A stretch of DNA of 64,000 bases from Ramlibacter lithotrophicus (GTDB lineage: Bacteria; Pseudomonadota; Gammaproteobacteria; Burkholderiales; Burkholderiaceae_C), in NCBI RefSeq assembly GCF_012184415.1, contig NZ_VTOX01000005.1:186001-250000 (forward strand), written 5' to 3'. Both the position numbers and the translations under genes were made by a program. How positions within the stretch are numbered: the first letter of the stretch is position 1; each line of letters begins with the position of its first letter. Of this stretch, positions 19,059 through 27,208 are shown one piece after another. The notes below the pieces were generated by a model. That model was not told where the DNA came from. It was given only the letters and a program-made list of their open reading frames with translations, and did no database searches.

Positions 19059-19571
19059 TTACCGGCGCCGTCGCACGGCGGCGAGGATGCCGCGCATGAT
19101 CTCCAGCGGCGGCGGCGGGCACCCCGGCACCGTCACGTCCACCGGCAGGATCTTCGACACGCCGCCACACGAGGCGTAGTTTTCGCCGAAGATGCCGCCG
19201 CAGCCGGCGCAGTCGCCCACGGCCACCACCAGCCTCGGCTCCGGCACGGCTTCGTAGGTGCGCAGCAGCGCCTGCTCCATGTTGCGCGTGACGGGACCCG
19301 TCACCAGCAGCATGTCGGCATGGCGCGGGCTGGCCACGAACCTGATGCCCAGCCCCTCCAGGTTGTAATAGGGATTGTTGAGCGCCTGGATCTCGAGTTC
19401 GCAGGCATTGCACGAGCCCGCGTCGACCTGCCGGATGGCCAGCGCCTGGCCCAGGATGTCGAGGATCTCCTGCCGGATGCGGGTGGCAGCGCCCACGTCG
19501 GCAAGATCGGGCGCCGGCGCGGCTTCGGTCGGGATGCCGGCACGTGCTATCTGGCGGACGATCTTCCACAT
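19059..19571 (-). CDS. NuoB/HyfI-like FeS subunit of an Ehr-type complex
   Basis: A 170-residue homologue of complex I NuoB and hydrogenase HycG/HyfI, the subunit that holds the proximal [4Fe-4S] cluster (N2 in complex I). The four ligands are visible in GSCNACELE (two Cys), GDCAGCGGIFG and VPGCPPPP. It is the last gene of the six-gene minus-strand operon, three bases after the large subunit gene. Because the partner large subunit lacks NiFe ligands, this subunit probably relays electrons without a hydrogen-producing site. The start ATG at 19571 gives the conserved MWKIVRQIAR beginning. Confidence 0.88.
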   Translation of the reverse strand: MWKIVRQIARAGIPTEAAPAPDLADVGAATRIRQEILDILGQALAIRQVDAGSCNACELEIQALNNPYYNLEGLGIRFVASPRHADMLLVTGPVTRNMEQALLRTYEAVPEPRLVVAVGDCAGCGGIFGENYASCGGVSKILPVDVTVPGCPPPPLEIMRGILAAVRRRR

Positions 19572-19573
19572 GC

Positions 19574-21115
19574 CTAGAGGTCCACTCCGGAATAACTGAG
19601 GTTGAAGGACTTGTTGATCAGCGGGAAGTCCGGAACGATGTTCCCGATGATCGCGTGCTCCAGCACGGGCCAGTTCTGCCACGACGGGTCGTGGCAGTGG
19701 CAGCGCAGGATGCTGCCGTCGGCGGCGAGTTCCAGCGCGACGAAGACCTCGCCGCGCCAGCCTTCGACCCGGCCGGCGCCGGCCCCGCGCGGAGGCGCCA
19801 GGTCGACGCGGGCCGGCCCCGCCGGCAGGCGCGTGCAGAGCTCCCGGATCAGGCGCAGGGATTCGAACGTTTCGTGGAAGCGAACGGCGACGCGGGCCGC
19901 CACGTCGCCGGCCTGCTCGCCGGCGGCGACGACCCGCAATTCGTCGTAGGGCGGCCAGGGCTGGTCGCAACGCAGGTCGGTAACGCGGCCACTCGCGCGG
20001 GCCGCCAGTCCGGTCAGCCCCAGCTGCGCCGCGAGCGTCGGCGCGACGATGCCGGCGGTGGCGAACCGGTCCTGCAGGCCGGCATGCGATTCGTAGATGC
20101 TGTCCATCGTGCGCACCTGCGGCTCGATCGCGTCGCACTGCCGCAGCAGCCGGTCGCGGGCCGGGCCGTCGACGTCGCACGCCACGCCCCCCGGCGCCAC
20201 GCAATCCATCGTCAGCCGGTGGCCGAAGACCTCGCCGGACAGCCGCAGCCAGTCCTCGCGCAGCCGCGAGAACTGGGCCAGCCCGAAGCCGAGCGCCGCG
20301 TCGTTGCCGAGCGCGCCGAGGTCGCCCAGGTGGTTGGCCACGCGCTCGCGCTCGAGCAGCAGGGCGCGCAACCACTGCGCGCGCTGGGGGACGGCCACGC
20401 CGAGCGCGCCTTCGACGGCCATGCAGTAAGCCCAGGCGAAACCGACCGTCGAATCACCCGAGACCCGGCCCGCGAGCCGGTGCCCTTCCAGCGCGGGCAG
20501 GCCGATGAAGCGCTGCTCGATGCCCTTGTGCGTGTAGCCAAGGCGCTGCTCGAGCCGCAGCACCTTCTCGCCGACCACCGAAAAGCGGAAATGGCCCGGC
20601 TCGATGGTGCCGGCATGCACCGGCCCGACCGGAATTTCGTGGACGCCGTCGCCTTCGACCCGAACGAAGGGATAGTCCTGGACCGGCAGCGGCGTCACGG
20701 CCGTGGCGGCCGCCCCGCGCCGCAGTGGCTGGTACTCCGCGGGCCAGGCGCCGTGGTTGAACCAGGGACGCCGGTCCTGCGCGCCCTCGGCCACGATGCC
20801 GAGCAGGTCGGCCGCGGCTCGCTGCATCCGGCCCGCGAAGGGGAACAGGTTGGCGATGTCGGGGTAGCTCCCCTCGCCTCCCAGCGGCAGGTCGAGCCAG
20901 TACAGTCCTTCGCGCACGGCATACGCGGCGCACACCGCCAGCCCCGGCTCGTTGCCGCGCGAGCGGTCGACGCCCCACAGCGCCAGCAGCCGCCCGCCGC
21001 CGGCGGCGACCGTACGTGCGGCGGCGAGCCACTGCAGGTGGTCCACGCTCGCCCGCCACATCGGCAGCGGGCCGTCCAGGCGTTTCGCATCGAGGTTCAG
21101 GCCGGACAGTGGCAT
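19574..21115 (-). CDS. HyfG/HycE-like large subunit lacking the NiFe-binding cysteines (Ehr-type)
   Basis: A 513-residue fusion of a NuoC-like N-terminal part (about 1-130) and a NuoD-like part. Group 4 NiFe hydrogenases have RxCGxC near the start of the NuoD part and DPCxxC at the end. Here the first site reads GRVSGDSTVGFAWAYC and the second CHCHDPSWQNWP, so three or four of the NiFe ligands are absent. The H-x(n)-GIEQR and EGHR landmarks around them are intact. This matches the known energy-converting-hydrogenase-related complexes rather than a hydrogenase. No hyp maturation genes are in the window. The function of such complexes is not settled; ion pumping driven by an unknown redox reaction is proposed. 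Confidence 0.87.
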   Translation of the reverse strand: MPLSGLNLDAKRLDGPLPMWRASVDHLQWLAAARTVAAGGGRLLALWGVDRSRGNEPGLAVCAAYAVREGLYWLDLPLGGEGSYPDIANLFPFAGRMQRAAADLLGIVAEGAQDRRPWFNHGAWPAEYQPLRRGAAATAVTPLPVQDYPFVRVEGDGVHEIPVGPVHAGTIEPGHFRFSVVGEKVLRLEQRLGYTHKGIEQRFIGLPALEGHRLAGRVSGDSTVGFAWAYCMAVEGALGVAVPQRAQWLRALLLERERVANHLGDLGALGNDAALGFGLAQFSRLREDWLRLSGEVFGHRLTMDCVAPGGVACDVDGPARDRLLRQCDAIEPQVRTMDSIYESHAGLQDRFATAGIVAPTLAAQLGLTGLAARASGRVTDLRCDQPWPPYDELRVVAAGEQAGDVAARVAVRFHETFESLRLIRELCTRLPAGPARVDLAPPRGAGAGRVEGWRGEVFVALELAADGSILRCHCHDPSWQNWPVLEHAIIGNIVPDFPLINKSFNLSYSGVDL

Positions 21116-21119
21116 GGCG

Positions 21120-22580
21120 TCAGTTCCCCAGCATGCGTGCCGCCTGCCGGTACCACATGTCCAGGTACGGCGGGATGTACAGGCCCAGCATCAGGCCCAG
21201 GCCCAGGTGCAGGAACACCGGGATCAGGGCCGGCGGGTGCGGCAGGCGCTTGACGGTGGTGTCGCCGAAGACCATGGGCTGGACCCGGCTGAACACGGTC
21301 GCGAATGCCACGCCCAGCGCGACCAGCAGGAACGGCGTGGCCCAGGGCTGCTCGCGCATCGCCGTGGTGACGATCAGGAATTCGCTGGCGAACACGCCGA
21401 ACGGCGGCATGCCCAGGATCGCCAGCGAGCCGAGCATGAGGCCCCAGCCGACGGTGGGGCTGGTCTTGATCAGGCCGCGGATCTCGTCCATCACCTGGGT
21501 ACCGGCCTTCTGCGCCGCGTGGCCCACCGCGAAGAAGATCGCCGACTTCACCAGCGAATGCACGGTCATGTGCAGCAGCCCGGCGAAGCTCGCGATCGGC
21601 CCGCCCATGCCGAAGGCGAACGTCATGAGCCCCATGTGCTCGATCGACGAGTAGGCGAACATGCGCTTGACGTCCTTCTGCCGGATCAGCAGGAACGCCG
21701 AGACCACCACCGAGAGCAGCCCGAACCCCATCATGAGGTTGCCGGCGAGGTTGGTGTGCAAGGCGCCATCGGTCAGCACCTTGCAGCGCAGCGCCGCGTA
21801 GAGCGCCACGTTCAGCAGCAGCCCCGACAGCACGGCCGACACCGGCGTGGGGCCCTCGGCATGGGCGTCGGGCAGCCAGTTGTGCAGCGGCACCAGCCCC
21901 ACCTTGGTGCCGTAGCCGATGAACAGGAACGCGAACGCCAGCGTCATGATGTTCGGGTCCAGCCGGTCCTTCACCGCATCCAGGTGCGTCCACAGGAGCG
22001 CGCCGCCCTCGGCGCCGAGCACCCGTTCGGCCGTCATGTACAGCAGCACGGTGCCGAACAGCGCCTGCGCGATGCCGACGCCGCACAGGATGAAGTACTT
22101 CCAGGCCGCCTCCAGGCTGGCCGCCGTCCGATAGACGCTGACCAGCAGCACGGTGGTCAGCGTCGCCGCCTCCATCGCCACCCACAGGATGCCCATGTTG
22201 TTGGTGGTCAGCGCCAGCAGCATGGTGAAGCTGAACAGCTGGTACATGCTGTGGTACAGGCGCAGCCGGTTGGGCGTCATCTTGCCGTGGTCGCGCTCCA
22301 CGCGCATGTACGGCCGCGAGAACACGGCCGTCGTCAGGCCGACGAAGGCCGTCAGCGTCACCAGGAAGACGTTCAGCGGGTCGATGAAGAACTCCTCGTC
22401 CCAGGCGAACAGCGGACCGTCGGAAATCACGCGGGCCGTGAGGCCGCAGGCGGCGATGAAGGTGCCGAGGCTGAAGCCGACGTTGATCTCCGGCGCGCTC
22501 TCCCAATGTCCCGTCAACGCGAGCACGACTCCGCCCGCGATGGGAATCGCCAGCACCAGGAACAGCACGTCGAGATTCAT
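21120..22580 (-). CDS. hyfF: HyfF-like proton-translocating membrane subunit
   Basis: A 486-residue antiporter-like subunit related to NuoN/NuoM/MrpD, with about 14 predicted membrane spans. Conserved features are the Glu in the WVAMEAATLTTVLLV helix, the Lys in FIGYGTKVGLVPLHNWLPDAHAEGPTPVSA, and AYSSIEHMG, all part of the proton path in this family. It is the fourth gene of the operon, four bases before the large-subunit gene. The symbol follows hydrogenase-4 naming, though the complex is probably not a hydrogenase. Confidence 0.9.
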   Translation of the reverse strand: MNLDVLFLVLAIPIAGGVVLALTGHWESAPEINVGFSLGTFIAACGLTARVISDGPLFAWDEEFFIDPLNVFLVTLTAFVGLTTAVFSRPYMRVERDHGKMTPNRLRLYHSMYQLFSFTMLLALTTNNMGILWVAMEAATLTTVLLVSVYRTAASLEAAWKYFILCGVGIAQALFGTVLLYMTAERVLGAEGGALLWTHLDAVKDRLDPNIMTLAFAFLFIGYGTKVGLVPLHNWLPDAHAEGPTPVSAVLSGLLLNVALYAALRCKVLTDGALHTNLAGNLMMGFGLLSVVVSAFLLIRQKDVKRMFAYSSIEHMGLMTFAFGMGGPIASFAGLLHMTVHSLVKSAIFFAVGHAAQKAGTQVMDEIRGLIKTSPTVGWGLMLGSLAILGMPPFGVFASEFLIVTTAMREQPWATPFLLVALGVAFATVFSRVQPMVFGDTTVKRLPHPPALIPVFLHLGLGLMLGLYIPPYLDMWYRQAARMLGN

Positions 22581-22584
22581 GGCC

Positions 22585-23244
22585 TCATTGATCCTTGAGC
22601 TGTTCCAGGTGGCGGATGTCCAGGCTGTCGAACTGCTCCCGGATCTGGAACATGAAGACGCCCAGGATCAGCACGCCGATCAGCACGTCCAGCGCGATGC
22701 CCAGTTCGACCACCATGGGCATGCCGTAGGTCGCCGACGTCGCCGCGAAGAACAGCCCGTTCTCCATCGCCAGGAAACCGATCACCTGCGGCACCGCCTT
22801 GGCGCGGGTGATCATCATCAGGAACGACAGCAGCACGCAGGCCAGCGCGATGCCGAGCGTGCCGCGGGCCAGCGACGACGACAGCTGGGCGATCGGCGTG
22901 GCCAGGTTGAAGGCGAAGATCACCACCAGGATCCCGATCAGCATCGTGGTCGGGATGTTGATCAGCGTCTCGACGTCCCAGCGGATCTTCAGCCGGTCGA
23001 TGATCCGGTGCAGCAGGACCGGGATCAGCACGACCTTCAGCACGAAGGTCAGAGCCGCCGACAGGTACAGGTGGGGCTGTCCGGTGACGTGGCCGACGAT
23101 CGCCGTCGAGACCACCAGCGCCAGGCCCTGCAGCGTGAACAGGTTGATCAGCGACAGGATGCGGCGCTGCGCGATCATCGCGAACGCCAGCATCAGCAGC
23201 AGCGCGCCCAGCAGGTTGATCGACTGCGCCAGCAGGTGGTTCAT
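22585..23244 (-). CDS. hyfE: HyfE-like membrane subunit
   Basis: A 219-residue protein with about six membrane spans, resembling hydrogenase-4 component E; its C-terminal half is related to NuoK/MrpC-like three-helix units. Landmarks are NLLGALLLMLAFAMIAQRR at the N-terminus and the QVIGFLAMENGLFF helix (about 153-166). That helix has a Glu in the middle of the membrane, typical of the NuoK fold. The start ATG at 23244 overlaps the end of the HyfC-like gene by four bases (ATGA). The four-base gap to hyfF also supports one transcript. Confidence 0.88.
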   Translation of the reverse strand: MNHLLAQSINLLGALLLMLAFAMIAQRRILSLINLFTLQGLALVVSTAIVGHVTGQPHLYLSAALTFVLKVVLIPVLLHRIIDRLKIRWDVETLINIPTTMLIGILVVIFAFNLATPIAQLSSSLARGTLGIALACVLLSFLMMITRAKAVPQVIGFLAMENGLFFAATSATYGMPMVVELGIALDVLIGVLILGVFMFQIREQFDSLDIRHLEQLKDQ

Positions 23245-24200
23245 GCGCCGCCCCCCGAGGCCAGCAGCAGGTGCACCAGCATCCCCAGCACCGCGAGCAG
23301 GAAGGCCGACGCGAGGAACTCCGGCACGCGGAAGATGCGCATCTTGGCGGCCAGCGTTTCCAGCACCGCCAGCAGGAACCCGCCGATCGCGAGCTTGCCC
23401 ACCAGGGCCGGCAGCGCCAGCAGCATCGCCAGCGGCGCATGCGCCTCGGCAATGCCCCAGGGGAAGAACAGCGCCAGGCCGATGCACGAATACGCGAACA
23501 GCTTCAGGCTGGCCGCCCATTCGATCAGGGCGAGGTGCCGGCCGGAGTACTCCAGGATCAGCGCCTCGTGGATCATGGTCAGCTCCAGGTGGGTGGCGGG
23601 GTTGTCGACCGGCACCCGCGCGTTTTCCGCCAGCGACACCATCGTGAACGCGACGCCGGCGAACGCCAGCGCCGGATAGATCGCCAGTTCCCGGTGCGCC
23701 AGCGTCTCGACGACCGTGGTGAGCGACGTCGAGCGGGAGATCAGCGACGCCGAGAACAGCACCATCAGGAGCGCCGGCTCGGCCAGGAAGCCGATCAGCA
23801 TCTCGCGGCGGGCGCCGAGCGAACCGAACGACGTGCCGATGTCCATCGCCGCCAGCGAGATGAACACGCGCGCCAGGGCGAACAGGCCGACCAGCGCGAT
23901 CGCGTCAGCGGCCGGCGCGAGCGGCAGGTCGGTGGACAGGGTGGGCACGATCGAGCTGGCCAGCGCCATGCAGCCGAACACGAGGTACGGGACGGCCCGG
24001 AACAGCGGCGACGCATGTTCGGCGACCACCGAATCCTTGTGGAACAGCTTGTGCAGCACCTTGTACGGCTGCAGCAGGCCGGGCGCGGAGCGGTTCTGCA
24101 GCCGCGCGCGCCACTGGTTCACCCAGCCCGTGAGCAGCGGCGCGAGCGCCAGCGCCACCACGATCTCCAGCACCTGCGAGACGATGCCGGTCCAGGTCAT
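23241..24200 (-). CDS. hyfC: HyfC/NuoH-like membrane anchor subunit
   Basis: A 319-residue protein with about eight membrane spans, of the NuoH/HycD/HyfC family, which connects the FeS arm to the membrane arm. The family pattern is clear: GLLQPYKVLHKLFHKD near residues 40-56; a GSLGARREMLIGFLAEPALL loop (about 124-143); and ENARVPVDNPATHLELTMIHEALILEYSG (about 192-220), the acidic loop near the quinone site in complex I. It is the second gene of the operon, 19 bases after hyfB. Confidence 0.92.
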   Translation of the reverse strand: MTWTGIVSQVLEIVVALALAPLLTGWVNQWRARLQNRSAPGLLQPYKVLHKLFHKDSVVAEHASPLFRAVPYLVFGCMALASSIVPTLSTDLPLAPAADAIALVGLFALARVFISLAAMDIGTSFGSLGARREMLIGFLAEPALLMVLFSASLISRSTSLTTVVETLAHRELAIYPALAFAGVAFTMVSLAENARVPVDNPATHLELTMIHEALILEYSGRHLALIEWAASLKLFAYSCIGLALFFPWGIAEAHAPLAMLLALPALVGKLAIGGFLLAVLETLAAKMRIFRVPEFLASAFLLAVLGMLVHLLLASGGGA

Positions 24201-24219
24201 GGGGCCCCCTCCGCGCTGC

Positions 24220-26253
24220 TCATCGCCGCACCACCATCAGCACCGTGATCAGGGTCGCGAAGCTGTACAGCAGGTAGACCGAGATGCGCCCTTGCTGCAG
24301 CAGGCCCACCAGCCGCGCGATGCGGTCGGCCAGGCCCACCAGCGGCAGGTAGATCCAGCGCCAGAAATGATCTTCCACCACCACCCGGTAGCGCGGCCTG
24401 GCGTCGAACGGCGTCGGCAGTTCGCGCCGCATCACGAAGAAGGGCTCGAAGATCTGCCGGATCGGCTGGCCGAAGCCCTCGGCCGTGTCCTGCATCCGGG
24501 CGTTCTGCCACGGGTAGCCGCAGTCCCACGCCGGCGCCCGGCGCAACCTGCCGTGATAGAGAAGCCGCACCATCAGCCAGGCCAGGCCGAAGCTGGCCGC
24601 GACACCCAGCAGGAAGATCACCGGTCCGTAGCTCGCCCGCTCGACGCTGATCGGCGCCAGCAGCCAGCCGCCCGTCGCCACGGTGCGTCCGAGCCCGGCC
24701 GCGACCAGTTGCTGCGTGACCGGATCGATCGACTGGATGAACTGCACCGGGGCCAGGCCCAGCCCCACGCAGCCCACCACCAGCCACAGCATGCCGATGC
24801 GCTCCCACAAGCCCGCGTCATGCGCCTGCGCCAGCTTGTCCTCGCGCGGCTGGCCGAGGAAGATCACGCCGAAGAACTTGACCATGGTGTAGCCGGCGAG
24901 CGCCGCCACCAGGGCGACCAGGGCCGCGGCCAGCGGCACCAGCATGTTCAGCAGCGAGTGCGGCAGCCCCGGGGTGAACAGGAAGCTTTGCAGCAGGAGC
25001 CATTCGGAGACGAAGCCGCCGAAGGGCGGCAGGCCGGCGCTGGTCAGCACGCCCAGCAGCGTCACCCAGGCCACCCACGGCATGTAGCGGATCAGGCAGC
25101 CGAGCTTGCCCAGGCTGCGCTGCGCCGTCGCGTGCAGCACGCAGCCGGTGCTGAGGAACAGCAGGCTCTTGAAGAACGCGTGGCTGGCCACGTGATACAG
25201 GGCGGCGGTGAGCGCCAGCGCCGCCAGCGCCCGCATGTCGTAGGCGGTGAAGACCAGGGCCAGGCCGACGCTGGCCAGGATCAGGCCGATGTTCTCGATC
25301 GACGAGTACGCCAGCAGCCGCTTCATGTCCACCTGCACCGCCGCGAAGACGACGCCGAACAGCGCGGTGGCCAGCCCGATCGCCAGCAGCAGGACGCCCC
25401 ACCACCACACCTGCGAGTGCAGCAGGTCGAAGGACACGCGCAGCAGCCCGTAGATCGCGGTCTTGAGCATCACCGCGCTCATCAGGGCCGACACCGGCGA
25501 GGGCGCCGCCGGGTGCGCTTCGGGCAGCCACACGTGCAGCGGCAGCAGGCCCGCCTTCGCGCCGAAGCCCAGCAGCGCCAGCAGGAACGCGATCGAGGCC
25601 CAGAAGGCCGACAGGTGCTGCGCCCGCATGTTGGCGAACGTGTAGTCGCCGGTATTGGCCTGCAGCACGCCAAAGCACAGCAGGATGGCCACCGCGCCGA
25701 TGTGCGCCATCGTGAGGTACAGGTAGCCGGCGCGCCTCACCTCCGGCACCCGGTGGTTGGCGGTCACCAGGAAATAGGAGGACAGCGCCATGGTTTCCCA
25801 CATCACCATGAACGCGTAGGCGTCGTCGGCCAGCACGACCAGCGTCATCGCCGCCAGGAACACGTGGTATTCCAGGCACAACAGCCCCGGCGGCGTGCCT
25901 TCGGCCTTGCGGAAATAGCCGGCGGCGAACACGGACACGCCCGCGCCGACGGCGCCGATCACCATCAGGAAGAAGGCCGCGAGGCTGTCCAGGCGCAGGT
26001 GGAAGGGCAGGGTCGGCAGCCCGACCGGCAGCACCACCGTCTGCGGCCCCCCGAAGACCGCGGGCAGCGCCAGGCCGAAGAGCGCCAGGCCGAGAACGCC
26101 GCCGGCCGGGAACAGCACGTGCGACACCAGCGTGAAGCGGCGCAGTGCAGCGACACCGGCCAGCCCGATGAGCAGCCACGCGCCGACCACCAGCAGCATC
26201 CAGTCGAGCTGGCGCCACAGGCCCGCCTGCGTCAGTCCCCACAACTCCGTCAT
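24220..26253 (-). CDS. hyfB: HyfB-like proton-translocating membrane subunit
   Basis: A 677-residue NuoL-like antiporter subunit with about 16 membrane spans. Conserved motifs are MVMWETMALSSYFLV (membrane Glu), GAKAGLLPLHVWLPEAHPAAPSPVSALMS and LAYSSIENIG. The C-terminal 180 residues, with APAWDCGYPWQNARMQDTAEGFGQP, match the hydrogenase-4 B type and not true NuoL. It is the first gene of the Ehr/Hyf-like operon, preceded by an AT-rich control region. No HyfA, HyfD or HyfH (2x[4Fe-4S]) counterpart is in the cluster, so the electron entry point is unknown. Confidence 0.9.
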   Translation of the reverse strand: MTELWGLTQAGLWRQLDWMLLVVGAWLLIGLAGVAALRRFTLVSHVLFPAGGVLGLALFGLALPAVFGGPQTVVLPVGLPTLPFHLRLDSLAAFFLMVIGAVGAGVSVFAAGYFRKAEGTPPGLLCLEYHVFLAAMTLVVLADDAYAFMVMWETMALSSYFLVTANHRVPEVRRAGYLYLTMAHIGAVAILLCFGVLQANTGDYTFANMRAQHLSAFWASIAFLLALLGFGAKAGLLPLHVWLPEAHPAAPSPVSALMSAVMLKTAIYGLLRVSFDLLHSQVWWWGVLLLAIGLATALFGVVFAAVQVDMKRLLAYSSIENIGLILASVGLALVFTAYDMRALAALALTAALYHVASHAFFKSLLFLSTGCVLHATAQRSLGKLGCLIRYMPWVAWVTLLGVLTSAGLPPFGGFVSEWLLLQSFLFTPGLPHSLLNMLVPLAAALVALVAALAGYTMVKFFGVIFLGQPREDKLAQAHDAGLWERIGMLWLVVGCVGLGLAPVQFIQSIDPVTQQLVAAGLGRTVATGGWLLAPISVERASYGPVIFLLGVAASFGLAWLMVRLLYHGRLRRAPAWDCGYPWQNARMQDTAEGFGQPIRQIFEPFFVMRRELPTPFDARPRYRVVVEDHFWRWIYLPLVGLADRIARLVGLLQQGRISVYLLYSFATLITVLMVVRR

Positions 26254-26329
26254 CTTCGGCCCACGCGCACCGGCGCATCGGCGCCCGGCCGTTCACTGCT
26301 GTGGCGAACGGTCTGGTCTTGCGAACCGA

Positions 26330-26415
26330 TTGCGGCCGGTTTCATTGATAAGCCATATCGTAATGCCAATCATCAGGCCCTGATTTGTGATTTGGCAATA
26401 CCTAATCATTCCGCT
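26330..26415 (-). promoter_or_regulatory. AT-rich control region upstream of the Ehr/Hyf-like operon
   Basis: This is a marked drop in GC content in the 194-base gap before hyfB. It contains a perfect palindrome ATCAGG-C-CCTGAT (26372-26384) and an imperfect one GATAAGCCATATC (26347-26359). Nearby are half-site-like TATTGCCAAAT and ATTGGCATTA on the minus strand. This looks like an operator for a dedicated regulator, possibly LysR-type, plus a promoter. No sigma-54 spacing (GG-N10-GC) or FNR box was found. Confidence 0.5.
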
Positions 26416-26447
26416 CTGCGGCCTCCGACGGCGCCGGGCGGCGCGCG

Positions 26448-26939
26448 TCAGCGCCCTTGGTGCTCGGGCGCCTCCAGGTCGGGACCGCTGCCGGTGCGCA
26501 GCACCCGTTCGTCGGGGCCGAACCAGACCGTGAACACCATGGACTGGTTCGGCGGTTCGAGATAGCGCCAGTCCCAGGCGACCTCGTTCTTCAGCGCGTA
26601 CGGAGTCTTCTTCATCGGCTTGCCGAGCAGGCGCCGCACTTCCTGCGCCGTCATGCCGGGCCGCACCTTCGCGAACGTGCCGGGATGGAGCACCTGGCGC
26701 AGCGAGGTCATCCGGCCGTCCGGGCCGATGCCTATCATGTAGTTCTTCTGGCCGGCGGGCTGGCGGTTGTACTCGAGGATGCGCTCGCCGCCGGCCCCGT
26801 CCCAGATCGTCTCCGGCTCGCCGAAGCGCGCCCGGACGTCGGCCTCGCTGGAGACGCCTTCCTCCAGCTCGGCGATGCGCTGCGGATCGCAGGCCGCAAG
26901 CGCCAGCACGAGGACACCAGCCATTGTCTTGATGAGCAT
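26448..26939 (-). CDS. BamE/SmpA-OmlA-domain lipoprotein
   Basis: A 163-residue protein with a lipoprotein signal ending LALAAC (Cys17). It contains two short SmpA/OmlA-like units: IAELEEGVSSEADVRARFGEPE (about 23-44) and KVRPGMTAQEVRRLLGKP (about 91-108), the G-x-T-x-x-x-V-x-x-x-x-G-x-P signature seen in BamE. That suggests an outer membrane or periplasmic lipoprotein. It is larger than canonical BamE and is not beside fur, so it is a BamE-like paralogue rather than certainly the BAM component. ATG at 26939 is preferred to a TTG one codon upstream. It is divergent from the DUF3460 gene. Confidence 0.82.
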   Translation of the reverse strand: MLIKTMAGVLVLALAACDPQRIAELEEGVSSEADVRARFGEPETIWDGAGGERILEYNRQPAGQKNYMIGIGPDGRMTSLRQVLHPGTFAKVRPGMTAQEVRRLLGKPMKKTPYALKNEVAWDWRYLEPPNQSMVFTVWFGPDERVLRTGSGPDLEAPEHQGR

Positions 26940-26955
26940 CAACGGGGCCCCGGGG

Positions 26956-26961
26956 TAAAAT
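26956..26961 (+). promoter_or_regulatory. -10 box for DUF3460-scpA
   Basis: TAAAAT, 5 of 6 to the -10 consensus, 22 bases before the ATG at 26984. It is the only AT-rich hexamer in the 44-base gap. No clear -35 box is seen. Confidence 0.4.
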
Positions 26962-26983
26962 TCGACGCGAAAGGCATCAGTCT

Positions 26984-27208
26984 ATGTCCATCCTGCTTCG
27001 CATCTTCCGCCGCCCCGACTACAACTCGGACACGACCGAATTCATCGAGCAGCTGAAGGCCACGAAGCCGTCGGTCGAAGCCGGCCAGCGCGCCGGGCGC
27101 GCCCTGCTGTGGGACAAGCACGTCGACCGCGACGCCTCGCGCGAGTGGAAGGCCGCCCGCGTTCGCCAGAAAGCCTACGTCTACTTCTCCAAGCCCGACA
27201 GCCGATGA
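26984..27208 (+). CDS. DUF3460 protein
   Basis: A 74-residue, highly charged cytoplasmic protein matching the betaproteobacterial DUF3460 family. It has PDYNSDTTEFIEQLKATKP near the start, a central GQRAGRALLWDK and the C-terminal KAARVRQKAYVYFSKP. The function is unknown. It usually lies directly upstream of scpA, as here, where the scpA ATG overlaps its stop (ATGA). The pairing is one of the better taxonomic clues in the window. Confidence 0.9.
   Translation: MSILLRIFRRPDYNSDTTEFIEQLKATKPSVEAGQRAGRALLWDKHVDRDASREWKAARVRQKAYVYFSKPDSR

Noticed and set aside
19574..21115. Annotation as active hydrogenase-4 large subunit
   Set aside because: The cysteines needed for the NiFe centre are missing at both conserved sites.
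26330..26415. Sigma-54 promoter before the Ehr/Hyf operon (TTGGCATTACGATATGGC)
   Set aside because: The GG and GC are separated by 12 bases, not 10.
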